Shown: positions 11,249-23,296 of the stretch, one piece after another
Layout: every line of letters starts with the position of its first letter
Position numbering within the stretch: position 1 is the first letter of the stretch
Assembly: GCF_030269925.1 (NCBI RefSeq)
Contig: NC_085116.1
Span: forward strand, 11,780,001 to 11,844,000
Source of the DNA: Bombyx mori
Lineage: Eukaryota > Arthropoda > Insecta > Lepidoptera > Bombycidae
Direction: 5' to 3'
DNA: 64,000 bases
Program-made: the position numbers and the translations under genes
Notes under the pieces: model-generated
What the model was told of the DNA's origin: nothing
Databases searched by the model: none
What the model saw: only the letters and a program-made list of their open reading frames with translations

Positions 11249-11446
11249 TTTTTTTTTACCTGAGCCCATAGACATCTATAACGCAAATGCCGCCACTTAC
11301 TTTGAGATATGAGTTCTAAGGTCTCAGTATAGTTACAACGGCTGCCCCGCCCTTCAAGCCGAAAGGCATTACTGTTTCACGGCTGAAATAGGCAGGGTGA
11401 TGGTACTTACCCGTGCGGACTCACAAGAGGTCCTACCACCAATAAG
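11249..11446 (-). mobile_element. Bm1 SINE, internal portion, minus strand
   Basis: TTTTTTTTACCTGAGCCCAT through GTCCTACCACCAATAAG. The 3'-most TTAGATGGGTGG segment is missing, so the poly(T) is joined directly to the GAGCCCATAGAC position. Confidence 0.8.
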
Positions 11447-11736
11447 TCCCGGAGTTTAGTGACTCCAGTTCAATTGTTCAATAGTGAGCCGATGCTCACT
11501 ATCTTTGGTGTCATTATCTCGCCGTGGTCAGTTCCCCGCAGTCTTGTGATTCACAGAGTAGGTATATTGTCTCATTATGGATGAATGCATCTAGCTCGTG
11601 ATTCATTTGGGTAAATCCGACCAATAACGGCAAAAAATAAAGAGATATGATACGAAAAAGAACATTTAGTAAAAAGTTGATTCTTCATCCATCATTATTT
11701 ATTTAATAAAAAAATATTAAAAAATATTATAAACTT

Positions 11737-11787
11737 ATTTTATTGCTTTGTTGGGTGGACGAGCTCACGGCACACCTGGTGTCAAGT
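11737..11787 (-). mobile_element. Bm1 SINE scrap, minus strand
   Basis: Only the last 50 bp (TATTGCTTTGTTGGGTGGAC and CACACCTGGTGTCAAGTG), followed by a short GTCAA slippage run. Confidence 0.7.
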
Positions 11788-12014
11788 GTCAAGTCAAGTC
11801 AACAATAATCCTTTACTATTCGACAATTAAAGAAAAGTTTTAGAATGCTGTACCTATGTAGGTTGGCTAAGATTGTCACGCCGCAGCTGTTGTAGAATAG
11901 TTCCCGGAACAACGGAATAATAACGTCACGTGAGACGTGAGGTCCTTCTCCCAATTGCAGTGTAATAACGGATATCTCGAATAACGCATGCCTATTATTT
12001 TTTTTAACGCTGGA

Positions 12015-12459
12015 GAATCTGTTTACGGTCGTTAGGGGTAACAGACCGGTCTATGTGGGACTCCGGCGCCTCTGGAAGAAGAGGGAGAAGAAGAAGACCA
12101 AAGTCCTCCTCTTTTCCCTATTCCTGTCGGGAGACTACGCCTTGAATAAGGCTCGCGAAGCGCTGTGCGGCGTCAGCCACGCAAGGCTCGTCCCGCAAAA
12201 CTGACTACCGACTAAGCCCTATCGAACTCCACCACCCCGACTAGACGAAACCCACGGTACTGCATGGTGCGCGCCGAAATATCACCTTCGCCGGTACCGT
12301 TCCTGATAATAGGACAGGATTATATCCCCGGGAAGAGCCCGCAGGACGTCGTCTCGGGTGGCATACCGTGAGCGGCGCACAGTAGCCACATTGCGCCGCG
12401 TCACCACCGGACCGAGAGCCGAGCACCAGGTGTCCCCGCACCCGGTACCCGAATTTTAA
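12015..12459. other. GC-rich block of unknown origin, interrupted by a Bm1
   Basis: GC-rich sequence with a purine tract (AGAAGAGGGAGAAGAAGAAG) and CpG-rich text (GCGAAGCGCTGTGCGGCGTC). One + frame reads YVGLRRLWKKREKKKTKVLL and then SGDYALNKAREALCGVSHAR, which looks like real but decayed coding sequence, possibly from a retrotransposon. I do not recognise the family. GC-rich text continues after the Bm1 (12,890-13,010). Confidence 0.4.
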
Positions 12460-12888
12460 AGTCGTCGTGGCCTAACGGATAAGACGTCCGGTGCATTCGT
12501 GTTGAGCGATGCACCGGTGTTCGAATCTCAGGCGGGTACCAATTTTCCTAACGATATACGTACTCAACAAATGTTCACGATTGACTTCCACGGTGAAGGA
12601 ATAACATCGTGTAATAAAAATCAAACCCGCAAAATTATAATTTGCGTAATTACTGGTGGTAGGACCTCTTGTGAGTCCGCGCGGGTAGGTACCACCACCC
12701 TGCCTATTTCTGCCGTGAAGCATTAATGCGTTTCGGTTTGAAGGGTGGGGCAGCTGTTGTAACTATACATGAGACCTTAGAACTTATATCTCAAGGTGGG
12801 TGGCGCATTTACGTTGTAGATGGCTATGGGCTCTAGTAACCACTTAACACCAGATGGGCTGTGAGCTCGTCCATCTAAAGAATAAAAC
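12460..12888 (+). mobile_element. Full-length Bm1 SINE
   Basis: The best reference copy in the window. The head has A box TGGCCTAACGGATAAG and B box GGTGTTCGAATC, followed by CAGGCGGGTACCAATTTT. The body is complete, and the 3' end CATCTAAAGAATAAAA lacks a long A run. Bm1 is a non-autonomous pol III-transcribed element that moves with LINE enzymes. No clear target duplication is visible. Confidence 0.93.
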
Positions 12889-13019
12889 AAGCCTCTACGG
12901 GAAATGAACGGGAATTTCGTGCTCGCGCCGCTCACCTCGCCTTCTTCGCCGAGGAGCCGAAGAGAGAGTCCAGTCCCTTTCACACTCTTCAGCCTCGCGG
13001 AACGACATGACTAGGTTGC

Positions 13020-14048
13020 AAAGCCTAGCCATAAGCCAAAGTCTAAAGTCTATAAGCTGTAAGAAATAGTAGTTTGGTGTGTCAAAACCGATAATATTAG
13101 GTCAGGTGAGTCCAAAGTCCAGTTTGTTAATGATGTAACGCACTATACCTTCCTTCTTAGCAAAGGGACTTCGAAGAGGATAACAAGATCTATTTTGTTA
13201 AAATACATACCTACATTTTTGTATATTTATTAACTCGTGAGCTTTGCGGAGTTTTTGGCGCTCTTACTAAAATAATTAATACAAATTTTTATACAATTGA
13301 ATTTCTCCTCTTTTATTATCTACGACGTATGATCACAATAACTAGAGTATCCAAATATAATGACAATAAAAAACGTGTCGTTAAACCGCAAATGTAGCTT
13401 TAATTATATCTACGGCTCGCGAAACCCGAAGAATTAGCTGTAGTAATAGTTATTATCTATCTATCTCTTAGGTTTATGGCGTTTCCTTTTAGATTTCGCT
13501 AATGTCAAGTGTATTTAATACTGTGCTTTCTATAGCGGGCTTCGTGAACGAGCAAGGTCACAGATATTCACTAAGAATTAAGTGAGTAGCTAAGAATGTT
13601 TGATGACAGGATCTCTGTTGATTTATTTGTATTGGAACTTTATACGGTGGTAATTATAATTGTTATATTACAACTTGGCAATAACATAATATGTACCTAC
13701 ATACTGATATGTTTAAACAACTGTACCGTGTAGACAAAACACCGATCCAATAAGTGGTTCGTACACAATTGTGAACACCACTACCACTTTATTCTATTAT
13801 TTTCCTCATTCTAGCCATCGATCAGTTAAGTGGTCGATGTAAGCCTTGTCTAAGATAGGGTACGTCTAAAATAGGTAAGTGACATAGAATCTTTAAATAT
13901 ATTTTTTTCTTTCAATATTGTCAAGTTTTTTCGGTTTACTTCATTGTTCTCAACACTTTATAGATGCACTAAACGAATCCTAACAGGTACAGAATTTAGC
14001 CACCTAAAATAATCGTTAATAAGATAAGATAATATAATTAATAACCTA
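13020..14048. other. AT-rich spacer
   Basis: No gene recognised. ATTATATCTACGGCTCGC near 13,400 repeats a scrap seen near 8,470. Confidence 0.4.
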
Positions 14049-14170
14049 AGATGGAGCGACGACCTATTGAGGTTCGCGGGGATCTGCTGGATGTAGGCAG
14101 CGCAGGACTGGTCTTTGTGGCGAGGCTTGGGGGAGGCCTATGTCCAACAGTGGACGTCTGTGGGCACAAA
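14049..14170 (+). pseudogene. LINE reverse-transcriptase C-terminal scrap
   Basis: A + frame reads a degenerate version of the ending KWSDDL...AAQDWSLWRGLGEAYVQQWTSVG. The nucleotide words GGGGGAGGCCTATGTCCAACAG and GTGGACGTCTGTGGGC are typical of this lepidopteran LINE 3' end. Related to 47,064-47,261. Confidence 0.65.
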
Positions 14171-15936
14171 AAGAAAGAAAAAACTTAGTCGTTGAAATTA
14201 AGTCATGGGTGGAAGGAGATTTTTTAACGATCTGTTTTTCCAATGCCCAATAAATTCACCTGCTTGGTCATAGTAGTGTATTCACGTAGATATTTCATGA
14301 CTGACGCTTACTTGATTGTTCCTACCTTCTGAGTTTTCGTTTCCTTGTTTAATGTCTAAAACTTAAATGCAGATCGGTGAAAACTATGAAAATATTATCC
14401 GATCTTTGCATAATTTTTGGTTAGATTGAATCGGGGCAACATTGTGTTTATTCTCTTAGAAAAAGATCAGTAGACAATTGTGTTCAATAGGGTATTGAGG
14501 TACGCACTTCCGGGAACCTAGTTGGATTTTTCTAGATTTCCATTCACACGAATATCTTTTGTATTGATAATGTTTGAATAATTTTGATAAAGGATATTTC
14601 GATTCAAGAGTTCTCACAAATCAACTCATGTAATATGATTACATTTGAAACAAAAAATGCGAATGCATACATATTCTCCTTGTTCCAATGAATTTGGATC
14701 CGGAGTTTTGTCATTTGTTTTGTTTTGGTTTTCGTTTGGATTCCGCATATACAATGTCGATTTAATATCAGTCGCATTACTTTTCTGTCGGTGGTGTATT
14801 TTACAGATTTTGGGATTGTTTTTAAATTATAGCGGCTACATTACACATATTATTACGCCCTTTACATCCCGATATCCCTTTTCTCCATTTTAAATAACAT
14901 TGTGTGTAATCAAAAAGGTACGTTTGACATTGAACGAGCAAGGTACTTTGTCGTAAACATTCTATACACATAATAGGAAGGTCGCGATCGATGTTTTGAT
15001 AAGATCGACGTGACGTTGTGAATATAAATAGTTCGACGTTCGAAGGTGTTTCAGAAATAGAAGAACTTGTGATAAATAGCTAGAAATAGCCGCGGAGCTA
15101 CACGGCTCACGGCACGACAGCTTTGAACGATAATCTATAGGGCTATCGTACGCCTGCCGCAGTTCTGATTTCGCGACGCATTTTAATTTATAAATAGATT
15201 CAGCAAGCAGCATCCATTATTCACGTCGGATTCTTTAACGTTCGCTGATGTATCCCTCAAATCAATTAGCGGACGTTTGTAAAAAGATGAAATCGTCGGC
15301 CGGGACTCAGCTCGCCAGTAACCGCTCATTATTTCTTCTCACACGTTTTTTATTGCGGCAACATTATACGTGGGTGTGGTTGTAATTTCCTTTCACCGAC
15401 GTAAGGGCACACACGCAATCCGAACTCCGTGCCGGCGATTTTGAACCTTAAATCTACAAACACAAGCTCGATTTTGGAATGTTCGACGACTTCCTGATGA
15501 GAAGATGCCTGATAAAATATTAAAGCAGCCGTCCTTTTCCGTCCTAAGTGCTCCATCTCTGTTGCTCGTTAGGAGAATGCCTGTGGATGTTTTTACACGC
15601 GCCGGGGGGCAAAATGTACGTTGTTTTGGCGGCAAAACGCTTCGGGGACTTCGTAACTCAATAACGCGAATAGTTCGAAGGGAGAGTCGGCAGCATGTTT
15701 TATTTAAGGCATTTCAATCGAATATTGCGTTGGTATCGCTCGGTGAGTCAGCATTTTGAGCAGCGTGTGCGTGACAGCTAACTCATATTGCGTACTTACA
15801 ATATTATCACTGTCGACACGCAGTGTTTGCTCGCTTACAGAAGAAGTTCGATCATGCAACTCGATTGAAGTATTTCTCGTGTTCTTTTCTGTTAACCAAC
15901 ACTTACGTTTGTAACAAAATAACAAAAAAAAGATCA
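14171..15936. other. Unassigned region
   Basis: Mostly AT-rich. TATAAATA at 15,023-15,030 lies 30 bp before TTCAGA (15,050), a possible but weak core promoter. More GC-rich, non-repeat text follows at 15,060-15,760, with overlapping short frames on both strands and no recognised domain. Confidence 0.3.
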
Positions 15937-16201
15937 TAATTATAATTTGCGTAATCACTGATGGTAGGACCTCTTGTGAGTCCGCACGGGTAGGTACCAC
16001 CACCCCGCCTATTTCTACCGTGAAGCAGTAATGCGTTTCGGTTTTAAGGGTGTGGTAGCCATTGTAACTATACTGAGACCTTAGAACTTATATCTCAAGG
16101 TGGGTGACGCATTTACATTGTCGATGTCTATGGGCTCCAGTAACCACTTAACACCAGGTGGGCTGTGAGCTCGTCCAACCATATAAGCAATGAAAAAAAA
16201 A
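15937..16201 (+). mobile_element. Bm1 SINE, 3' two-thirds
   Basis: ATAATTATAATTTGCGTAAT through GTCCAACCATATAAGCAATG and poly(A). Shares the CAACCATATAAGCAAT ending with 35,819-36,061, suggesting the same subfamily. Confidence 0.9.
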
Positions 16202-16963
16202 TGCTATATATAATGAAATTTGTAATCAAACTAATCGTAAATATGCATAATTTTAAACAAAACTTATTTAAAAAACTTGCAGTTTAAATTTAGGATCAGA
16301 ACACCATTATGAAAACATTATCTATTTAAATTCAGACTGATCTTTAAACAAACTACTGTATAGCCGCTTTATTGTTTTAAAATTTGTTATATATAGAATA
16401 CTATTTTTGACGAAATCCCTAATAGGATACTTTATACAACGCACGATAAATTTCAAGACGTCTTTCCCTCTTGCACTATCTGGCTGTTTTGTGCACTCCC
16501 CTCTGCGGCCCTCCCTTAATGCTACGACTTACCAGCCAGTACGTAGCTGGAATAACCACTTAAACTACCAGTGAATAAGTAAAATCAAAGTCTTCGATAT
16601 TCCCATCCTTAAATAAGTTCCCGTGAAAAGTAGATCCATCAGATAAACAATACTATTTTATATTCGAAGCAACACGCTACCATGAAAAAAATAGCGCAGT
16701 ATATATAATAAATTTACCAAACTATTGTACCTAATACATGCGTTGAGAAAATGCTGAAAGAATAAAGAAAGAAAACACAAAAGTACTTTTTTTTAAAGTA
16801 TAACAAAGACCAAAACTACGGAACAGTCGGTATAATTCAATGGTTTTTTTTTCACACATGCAAAAACTCTCTTGTCTTGCTCTAGAAGTTAACATTTTAT
16901 AGTCCATACTGGAAGTGTTTTTAAATGCAAATGCAATACAACCTGTGCGAACCAATTCAGCCC
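16202..16963. other. AT-rich spacer
   Basis: No gene or repeat recognised. Confidence 0.4.
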
Positions 16964-17115
16964 ACAGACACAGCCCACTGAGTTTCACGCCGGATTTTCT
17001 CAGTGGATCGCGATTCCGATCCGGTGGTAGATTCAACGAAGCACTGCTCTTACTAGGGCAGATGCTAGAATATTCTTTCAGGCTGAACCTTGTGAGCATA
17101 TCCACCAGTCACGGT
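16964..17115 (+). mobile_element. LINE 3' end (B-type variant)
   Basis: CCCACTGAGTTTCACGCCGG, GATCCGGTGGTAGATTCAAC, GCTCTTACTAGGGCAGATGC. The last 60 bp and the poly(A) are lost. Confidence 0.75.
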
Positions 17116-17837
17116 CAATCTAGACTAGCCCGAAACTACTGAACTACTGACTGAAAATGTCAATTTTTGGCTTTTCAATTAAAATCTGATTATGCAACAT
17201 AACTGGTGATTAAATCGAATCTCAGTACGAGTATTTAAACAAAGGAACTTAGCTTAAGAGCTGAGCTTAAGAAAGTTTCAATATCCAAAGTATTAGCGGG
17301 CCACAAGTGAGTATTACAATTTTAATAGGACTGCTTATTCTCGACTGCTTTCATTATGCTCTATACCAGAATTAGATTCGTGACCGTATTCGAAGTCTCT
17401 GAATTTCACTCTCGCGTGAATAATACCGTAAAAATCTGGTATCTCGGTTACATTTAAATACATGATAAATTAGTATCGCTGAATAGGTATAACCCCGCCA
17501 AAATTACAAAATACATAATATATGGAAATTGGAAAATGGAAATATTATATTCTCTACGTCGGTCTTCAATATTTTATCCAAATTAATCTTGAATATTAAA
17601 AGAACATTTTATTTTGATAATGCAGAAATGTGTACAAATACCTATATTATTTAAATTTTTGAGATTTCAATGAGGAATTTGTTTTAGGCGATAAATAGAG
17701 GGAAGCGTTTTCGGTAAAAAATGTCTCTAAGCAACAGTAACAGGCATGTCTTATTTCACAATAAACAAAAACGACCAATATTTATAATTTGTTGCCTGGT
17801 ACTTATTGTAAAATAATTTTTTTAAGAGCCATCCAAT
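17116..17837. other. AT-rich spacer
   Basis: No gene or repeat recognised. Confidence 0.4.
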
Positions 17838-18175
17838 TAATTTGCATTGCGACGTCTTCAGCTCTAACACTAGGAGCAGGCTTAGGGACCCCGATACTCG
17901 TCGAACTCGACAAAGAGGTCGACGTGCAACAAACCCATGCATCAGCCCGCTGAATTTCTCGCTGGATCTTCTCAGCGGGTCGCGATTCCGATCCGGTAGT
18001 AGATTCATTCGCGAAGCAATTGCTCTTGAGTTGTTAGGTATCCTTCGGAGGCGTTCGGGCAGCTGTTAGCAAATCCCACCCCTCCTGGCTGCTGAGCCTT
18101 TGCTCGTCCACCTGTCCTGGTGAAACTGGAAAGGCCTCCGGGCCACCAGTAATCTTTAAATCATAAAAAAACCTT
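17838..18175 (+). mobile_element. LINE 3' end (C-type) with extended tail
   Basis: Related to B-type through GATCCGGTAGTAGATTCATT, but ending GAGTTGTTAGGT, CGGGCAGCTGTTAGCAAATC, GAGCCTTTGCTCGTCCACCT, AGGCCTCCGGGCCACCAGTA and ATCATAAAAAAA. The final 80 bp is the tail also found joined to the tRNA-Ile at 58,767. Confidence 0.8.
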
Positions 18176-18266
18176 TTTACATATTTTTAATTTAAAAGAA
18201 ACAGGTTACAGCGCGGAATAGAACTAACATGTTATTAGACAGCTAAATCTGCACTAACTAAAATAA

Positions 18267-18520
18267 ATGGCCGCTTTGATCCGAGCTCATACTTTATTAA
18301 AACACGAACGAAAGCGTTCCGTGCATTACCCCAATTTTAGCGTGCAATTAGTGTACGGAATCCCGAGGGGAGGCTCGTCGTGCCACCCTCGACGCGGGGA
18401 GGTCGGAGGGAGGCCGCGAACCGAGGGGATAACAGCGGATAGCCTTTGTAAGCCCCCCTCTTTGTTCTGTTCAATTTCCAGACGCTCCGGACAGCGGAAA
18501 TGGGATTGAAAAATGATTGG
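18267..18520. other. GC-rich non-repeat segment
   Basis: Contains CCCGAGGGGAGGCTCGTCGT, GACGCGGGGAGGTCGGAGGG and a small hairpin GAACGAAAGCGTTC. Overlapping short frames run on both strands without a domain. The composition is unlike the surroundings. Possible exon or regulatory DNA; function unknown. Confidence 0.25.
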
Positions 18521-18609
18521 CTTTTTAGTTGATTGCTTCATGAGTTAATCTATGCGTTATTAGATGTCGATCAGCGAGTACTGATTATTCAAATTTATTA
18601 TAAGACATA

Positions 18610-18741
18610 AGGTGGTAGGACCTCTTGTGAGTCCGCGCGGGTAGGTACCACCACCCCACCTATTTCTGCCGTGAAGCAGTAATGCGTTTCGGTTTGAAGG
18701 GTAGGGCAGCCGTTGTAACTATACTTGAGACCTTGGAACTG
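18610..18741 (+). mobile_element. Bm1 SINE internal fragment, left arm of an inverted pair
   Basis: GGTGGTAGGACCTCTTGTGA through TACTTGAGACCTTGGAACTG. It abuts a minus-strand Bm1 starting 7 bp later. Confidence 0.88.
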
Positions 18742-18747
18742 GGTGAA

Positions 18748-19173
18748 GATGGGTGGACGAGCTCACAGCCCACCTGGTGTTAAGTGGTTACTGGAGCCCA
18801 TAGACATCTACAACGTAAATGCGCCACCCACCTCGAGATATAAGTTCTAAGGTCTCAGTATAGTTACAACGGCTGCCCCACCCTTCAAACCGAAACGCAT
18901 TACTGCTTCACGGCAGAAATAGGCAGGGAGGTGGTACCTATCCGCGCGGATTCGCAAGAGATGCTACCACCAGTAATTACGCAAATTATAATTTTGCGGG
19001 TTTCATTTTTATTACACGATGTTATTCCTTCACCGTGGAAGTCAATCGTGGACATTTGTTGAGTACGTATTTTATTAGAAAAATTGGTACCCGCCTGAGA
19101 TTCGAACACCGGTGCATCGCTCGACACGAATGCACCGGACGGACGCCTTATCCTTTAGGCCACGACGACTTCA
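18748..19173 (-). mobile_element. Full-length Bm1 SINE, minus strand
   Basis: From GATGGGTGGACGAGCTCACA to GGCCACGACGACTTC. The B-box region reads GAGATTCGAACACCGG. The usual poly(T) plus TTGCTTA at the 3' end is missing where it meets the inverted fragment. Confidence 0.92.
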
Positions 19174-19531
19174 AAAGTCTTTAGTAGTAGTCGTTTTAAT
19201 TATGCCAGAGTCTCCCTAAAACCGAACAAAATATTAAAATTATTAATTCAAAGAGTTGCTTTTTCGTCAGAAGATTCAAACATTTCGTATAGGTATTTCT
19301 CATAATTAAAGGGATCAGATTAATCTCAATTAACAAAGCAACTTAAACTTTTATCGATAACCACCTATTTTCATTTGCTTGAGAACCACTGATTCTTCGT
19401 GTACTCTTTGAGAAAATCTAATACGTACTTTGGATATTTTTAATAGAATAGCAGAATGTGTGAAAGATTAAATGTTTTACAAAATAAGTTATAAGGTTAT
19501 ATTGCGTTCAATTTGGCCTGTCGAAATTATG
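19174..19531. other. AT-rich spacer
   Basis: No gene or repeat recognised. Confidence 0.4.
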
Positions 19532-19780
19532 TTTTTTTTTTATTATTGAGATGGGTGGATGGGCTCACAGCCCACCTGATGTTAAGTGGTTACTGGAGCC
19601 CATAGACATCTCCAACGTAAATGTGTCGCCCACCTTGAGATATAAGTTCTAAGGTCTCAGTATAGTTACAACGGCTGCCCCGCCCTTCAAACCGAAACGC
19701 ATTTACTGCTTCACGGCAGAAACAAGCGGGGTGGTGGTACCTACCCGTGCGGACTCACAAGAGGTCCTAACCACCAGTAA
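19532..19780 (-). mobile_element. Bm1 SINE, 3' portion, minus strand
   Basis: Poly(T) TATTATTGAGATGGGTGGAT through AGGTCCTAACCACCAGTAA. Lacks the tRNA-like head. Confidence 0.88.
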
Positions 19781-21751
19781 ACCAGATTTTCTCAAATTAT
19801 AAAAATATTTAAATATTTATATAATGTCACGGGTGTATGTAAAAATTCTCCAAATAAACTAAACATTGGGAAATACCGATCCGCACTCGCGTATCGATCG
19901 AGAGCATAAAAATCATATCACGAATATGTGAAAAGTTTACATAACAGCGATTCGTATTAAAAACGTGGAACGCATTGAGCAACGTTTATGGTCCATAAAA
20001 CTATTTTAATCTGGCCATTAGTATGCCGCGGGCGGTCGTCAATTAATCGAGTGCAGAATGTTGCCAGTTTCCACGCGATCTCCCCGTAAATGAGGACAAT
20101 TGATTGGGGAAAAAAGCGTGGTCGATATTATTTATAGCGTGAGAGTGTCAATGTTTTTAATTTAAATAATTTATACATTTATTGTCTTCGAGCGATGTTA
20201 ATATAATAGGATTTTAGGTCATGGATTATAGATGTCAGAGGCTTGCAAATTTTTTTTATGCGATTTATTTTTAACATTGGTTAATTTTACATAAAATCTC
20301 TTAGGGTGAATGTAGCAGAGGGCGTGGCAAACTCACAATTTAATTGCAAATCATTTTGTATGGTTCTAAAATCATCTTCATTCTATCTATCTTTACCACA
20401 GACGACCACTGCTAAACATTAGCCTCCCTCGAACCTCGCCATAACGATCCGTCCTGCGTTACCTTTATCATGCATCTTTATAACATCACTTAAATTCAAT
20501 TCAATTCATTATGTAAAAAGTAATCCTGCTTCATTTCACTAACAGAAAGTATGCTTAATTAAAATTAAATTCAAAAAGTTTATTTAATATTTTAAAAGAA
20601 ATTGTTTGTTTTTGCCCACAAGTACTTACCATAGTTGACTGTTGACATTAATTAATTCACAAAAAAAACCCTAACTTAAATATGTTTAATCTTAGTCGAT
20701 TTTGTTTGTAGTCGTTATATGTTATATAACTGATGTTTATAACGTGTATATAACTGATGTTTTTGAGGTAGAATATTCTTCTAGAACTCAAGCATACATT
20801 GAAGTACAGCCTAAGCTAAACAGATTCAACTTGGATTGTTTCATTGATATAATTTTCGTGTTATGTCGCGGGATATAAAGCTAATAAATAGTTTTGTTTC
20901 CTATTTGGTTTTCTATCATAATACCAACTAGACTAAGTTTAAGCCTTTGAAATAACTAAACAAAGATGAAATCCGTTTAATGAAAAGCCGCCTAAAGTAG
21001 AAATTTTGTTGGTTTGGATGAGATAAAACTATTCTGATTAGATAGGCAAAGGACATTCCACTCAGTAGATGTAAAATTTTGTAATTTAAATACTTGTGAT
21101 CAACATTTCGAGTGAAATAACCAATGGATTTTGTCGTTGTGGAATATTCAATTTGTAGCTTTTGATCGATGTTGTTATGGTATGTTTGTATGTTGTTATG
21201 GTATTGTTATGTCACACATCCATATTAACCTACCTAGTAAGAAAAAAAAAAAGGGTGCGTGTACTTATGTACGCGCTTAAGAAGTTATACTTTATTTTTA
21301 TTAAATTTATTTCTTTTTCTTTATTTAAATTTTAATCAATTTTTAAAAAATCGATTAAACAACATCCTCAAACACGCATATTGGACATCCCTTTTCTTGA
21401 CATCGTATAAATTCGGTAATTCTCGGTATGGTTCGGAAAGTTCACCTGCGGCTATATTCAGACTCGCCAAGTTACGTCGGTCGCATTGTAATGAGCGATT
21501 TAGTGGGCAACTTCTAAAGAAGTATAACTTCAAAAATGCTCACTAGATTTTCTAACGAGTACAGGATTTATTGCACTGCGAATTTTTTATTTATTAAACA
21601 CATCTTTTTACTTTTCTAAAATAATTTTAGAATTAATGTCAATTTGAAAATGACATAACAAAATGTTTGTCTTAACATAGTTTTTGCCGTTTCGAAGAAA
21701 GCCACAGTTCTATAATGTACTTCGTTAGCTACGATAACATAGCTACTGTAA
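19781..21751. other. Long AT-rich spacer
   Basis: No gene or dispersed repeat recognised. Short local repeats occur near 20,720-20,765 (TATATAACTGATGTTT twice) and 21,170-21,205 (TGTTGTTATGGTAT twice). Confidence 0.4.
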
Positions 21752-22062
21752 TTTTTTTTTATTGCTTAGATGGATGGACGAACTCACAGGCCACCTGGTG
21801 TTAAATGGTTACTAGAGCCCATAGACATCTACAACGTAAATGCTCCACCCACCTTGAGGTATAAGTTCTAAGGTCTTAAGTATAGTTAAAACGGCTGCCC
21901 CACCCTTTAAACCGAAACGCATTACTGCTTCACGGTAGAAATAGGCAGGGTGGTACCTATCCGTGTGGACTCACAAGAGGTCCTACCAGTAATTACGCAA
22001 ATTGTAATTTTGTGAGTTTGATTTTTATTACACGATGTCTTATCCTTTAGGCCACGACGACT
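21752..22062 (-). mobile_element. Bm1 SINE with a clean internal deletion, minus strand
   Basis: Both ends are present (poly(T)/ATTGCTTAGATGGATGG and TTTAGGCCACGACGACT). The segment between TTATTACACGATG and TCTTATCCTTTAGG, about 120-150 bp in other copies, is missing. Confidence 0.88.
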
Positions 22063-23135
22063 ATTAATGTCATTTTAAAACGATAGTTTTGTCTGCCAAA
22101 ATAAACATTTATTTCATTTTAAACTTCGAATCGTGATTATTAACTGACAACCCAGCGTACCTAGTCCGGGTTGCTCGCCGAAAAAACTCGCGCGCAGCCC
22201 GTCCGACCTGTTTCGTTCTTCGCAGAATTTGCAGCGTCGAGATATAAAAAAAAAACAAATCATTCGGCGCACGTATGTCGTCAAGGATCACTACTTTTTA
22301 ATTTAACGCCGCGTTCTACTGATAATAATCAAGGTGTACTAGAATTCTAGACGTGTGTCGCGCGAGTGTTCGCTTGGTCGAGTATTTGGAGCAGAGTTGT
22401 AACTTTTGTGGGCATGGCATCCGGTTTCGTATGAGCGTTCGATTCTACAGTCCACATTAATATTAGAGATTAGAGATTCGAAAGTAAATCTATCGATCTT
22501 AATATTCAGATGAGGTTACATTTTGCGACTACAACTAATAAAAGCATCTCCGTTGCCGGATTCAACGTGATTTCATGAAATGAAAAAATATTTCAACAAA
22601 TGTATTATAGCTATAGTATATATTACTGAAATAATCTATAGCTTTCCATTTATGAATTTAATAATTATTGTTAGCATTCCAGATATCAGTACAGATAAAC
22701 ATAAAATCGAGTAGGTACATATGGATATTGAAAACTAAATTTAAGAAGAAGTTTGATATTTTGAATAAGAATTAAATGATTGGGTAAATAAGAGTTGTTT
22801 TTGTAAACATTATATTTACAACAAAATTTAAAAGCAGTCAATTGGCTATCTAAATCTCACTTAAAGAGATGTTATGGTCCATCGAAAACACCATGGAGAG
22901 GCCTTTATTTCAGAACTGGATTATATGTGACTGAATAGAGATCTGGAAGGGCATGGTTTCAGTACAACCTGGTGCTTTGATGCAGCTTGCGGCTTTACAG
23001 CTTGGATTATCAAACATCGGAACATCACATCTCTTATCTAAAATTTCCAAAAGTTAGAAATTTAATTTTAAAATTTTTTGGGTCCCGTTTGTAAATTTCA
23101 AGTCAATATATTAGTTTTAAGTTTAGTTTTAGTTC
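22063..23135. other. Unassigned region
   Basis: 22,100-22,460 is moderately GC-rich non-repeat sequence (CGCGCGCAGCCCGTCCGACC) with no recognised gene. The rest is AT-rich. Confidence 0.35.
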
Positions 23136-23296
23136 GCGGTAGGCAGCGGCTTGGGCGGTAGGCAGCGGCTTGAGCGGTAGGCAGCGGCTTTTGCGGTAGG
23201 CAGCGGTTTGGCTCTGCCCCTGGCATTGCTGAAGTCCATGGGAAACGGTAACCACTCACCACCATGCTCGTCTGCCTCCAAGGGCAATAAAAAAAA
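23136..23296 (+). mobile_element. Jockey-like LINE 3' end with four 19-bp tandem units
   Basis: The 3' UTR (CTCTGCCCCTGGCATTGC, GGCAATAAAAAAAA) has its first segment GCGGTAGGCAGCGGCTTGG repeated four times (23,136, 23,155, 23,174, 23,193). Other copies in the window have it once. A 13-bp gap removes AGGTGGGCCGT. Confidence 0.85.

Noticed and set aside
12241..12441. 66-codon minus frame in the GC-rich block
   Set aside because: A GC-rich frame without motif; open frames are expected by composition.
15023..15055. TATAAATA plus TTCAGA as a promoter
   Set aside because: Spacing is right, but both motifs are common in AT-rich DNA and no gene follows; kept only as a note in the region entry.
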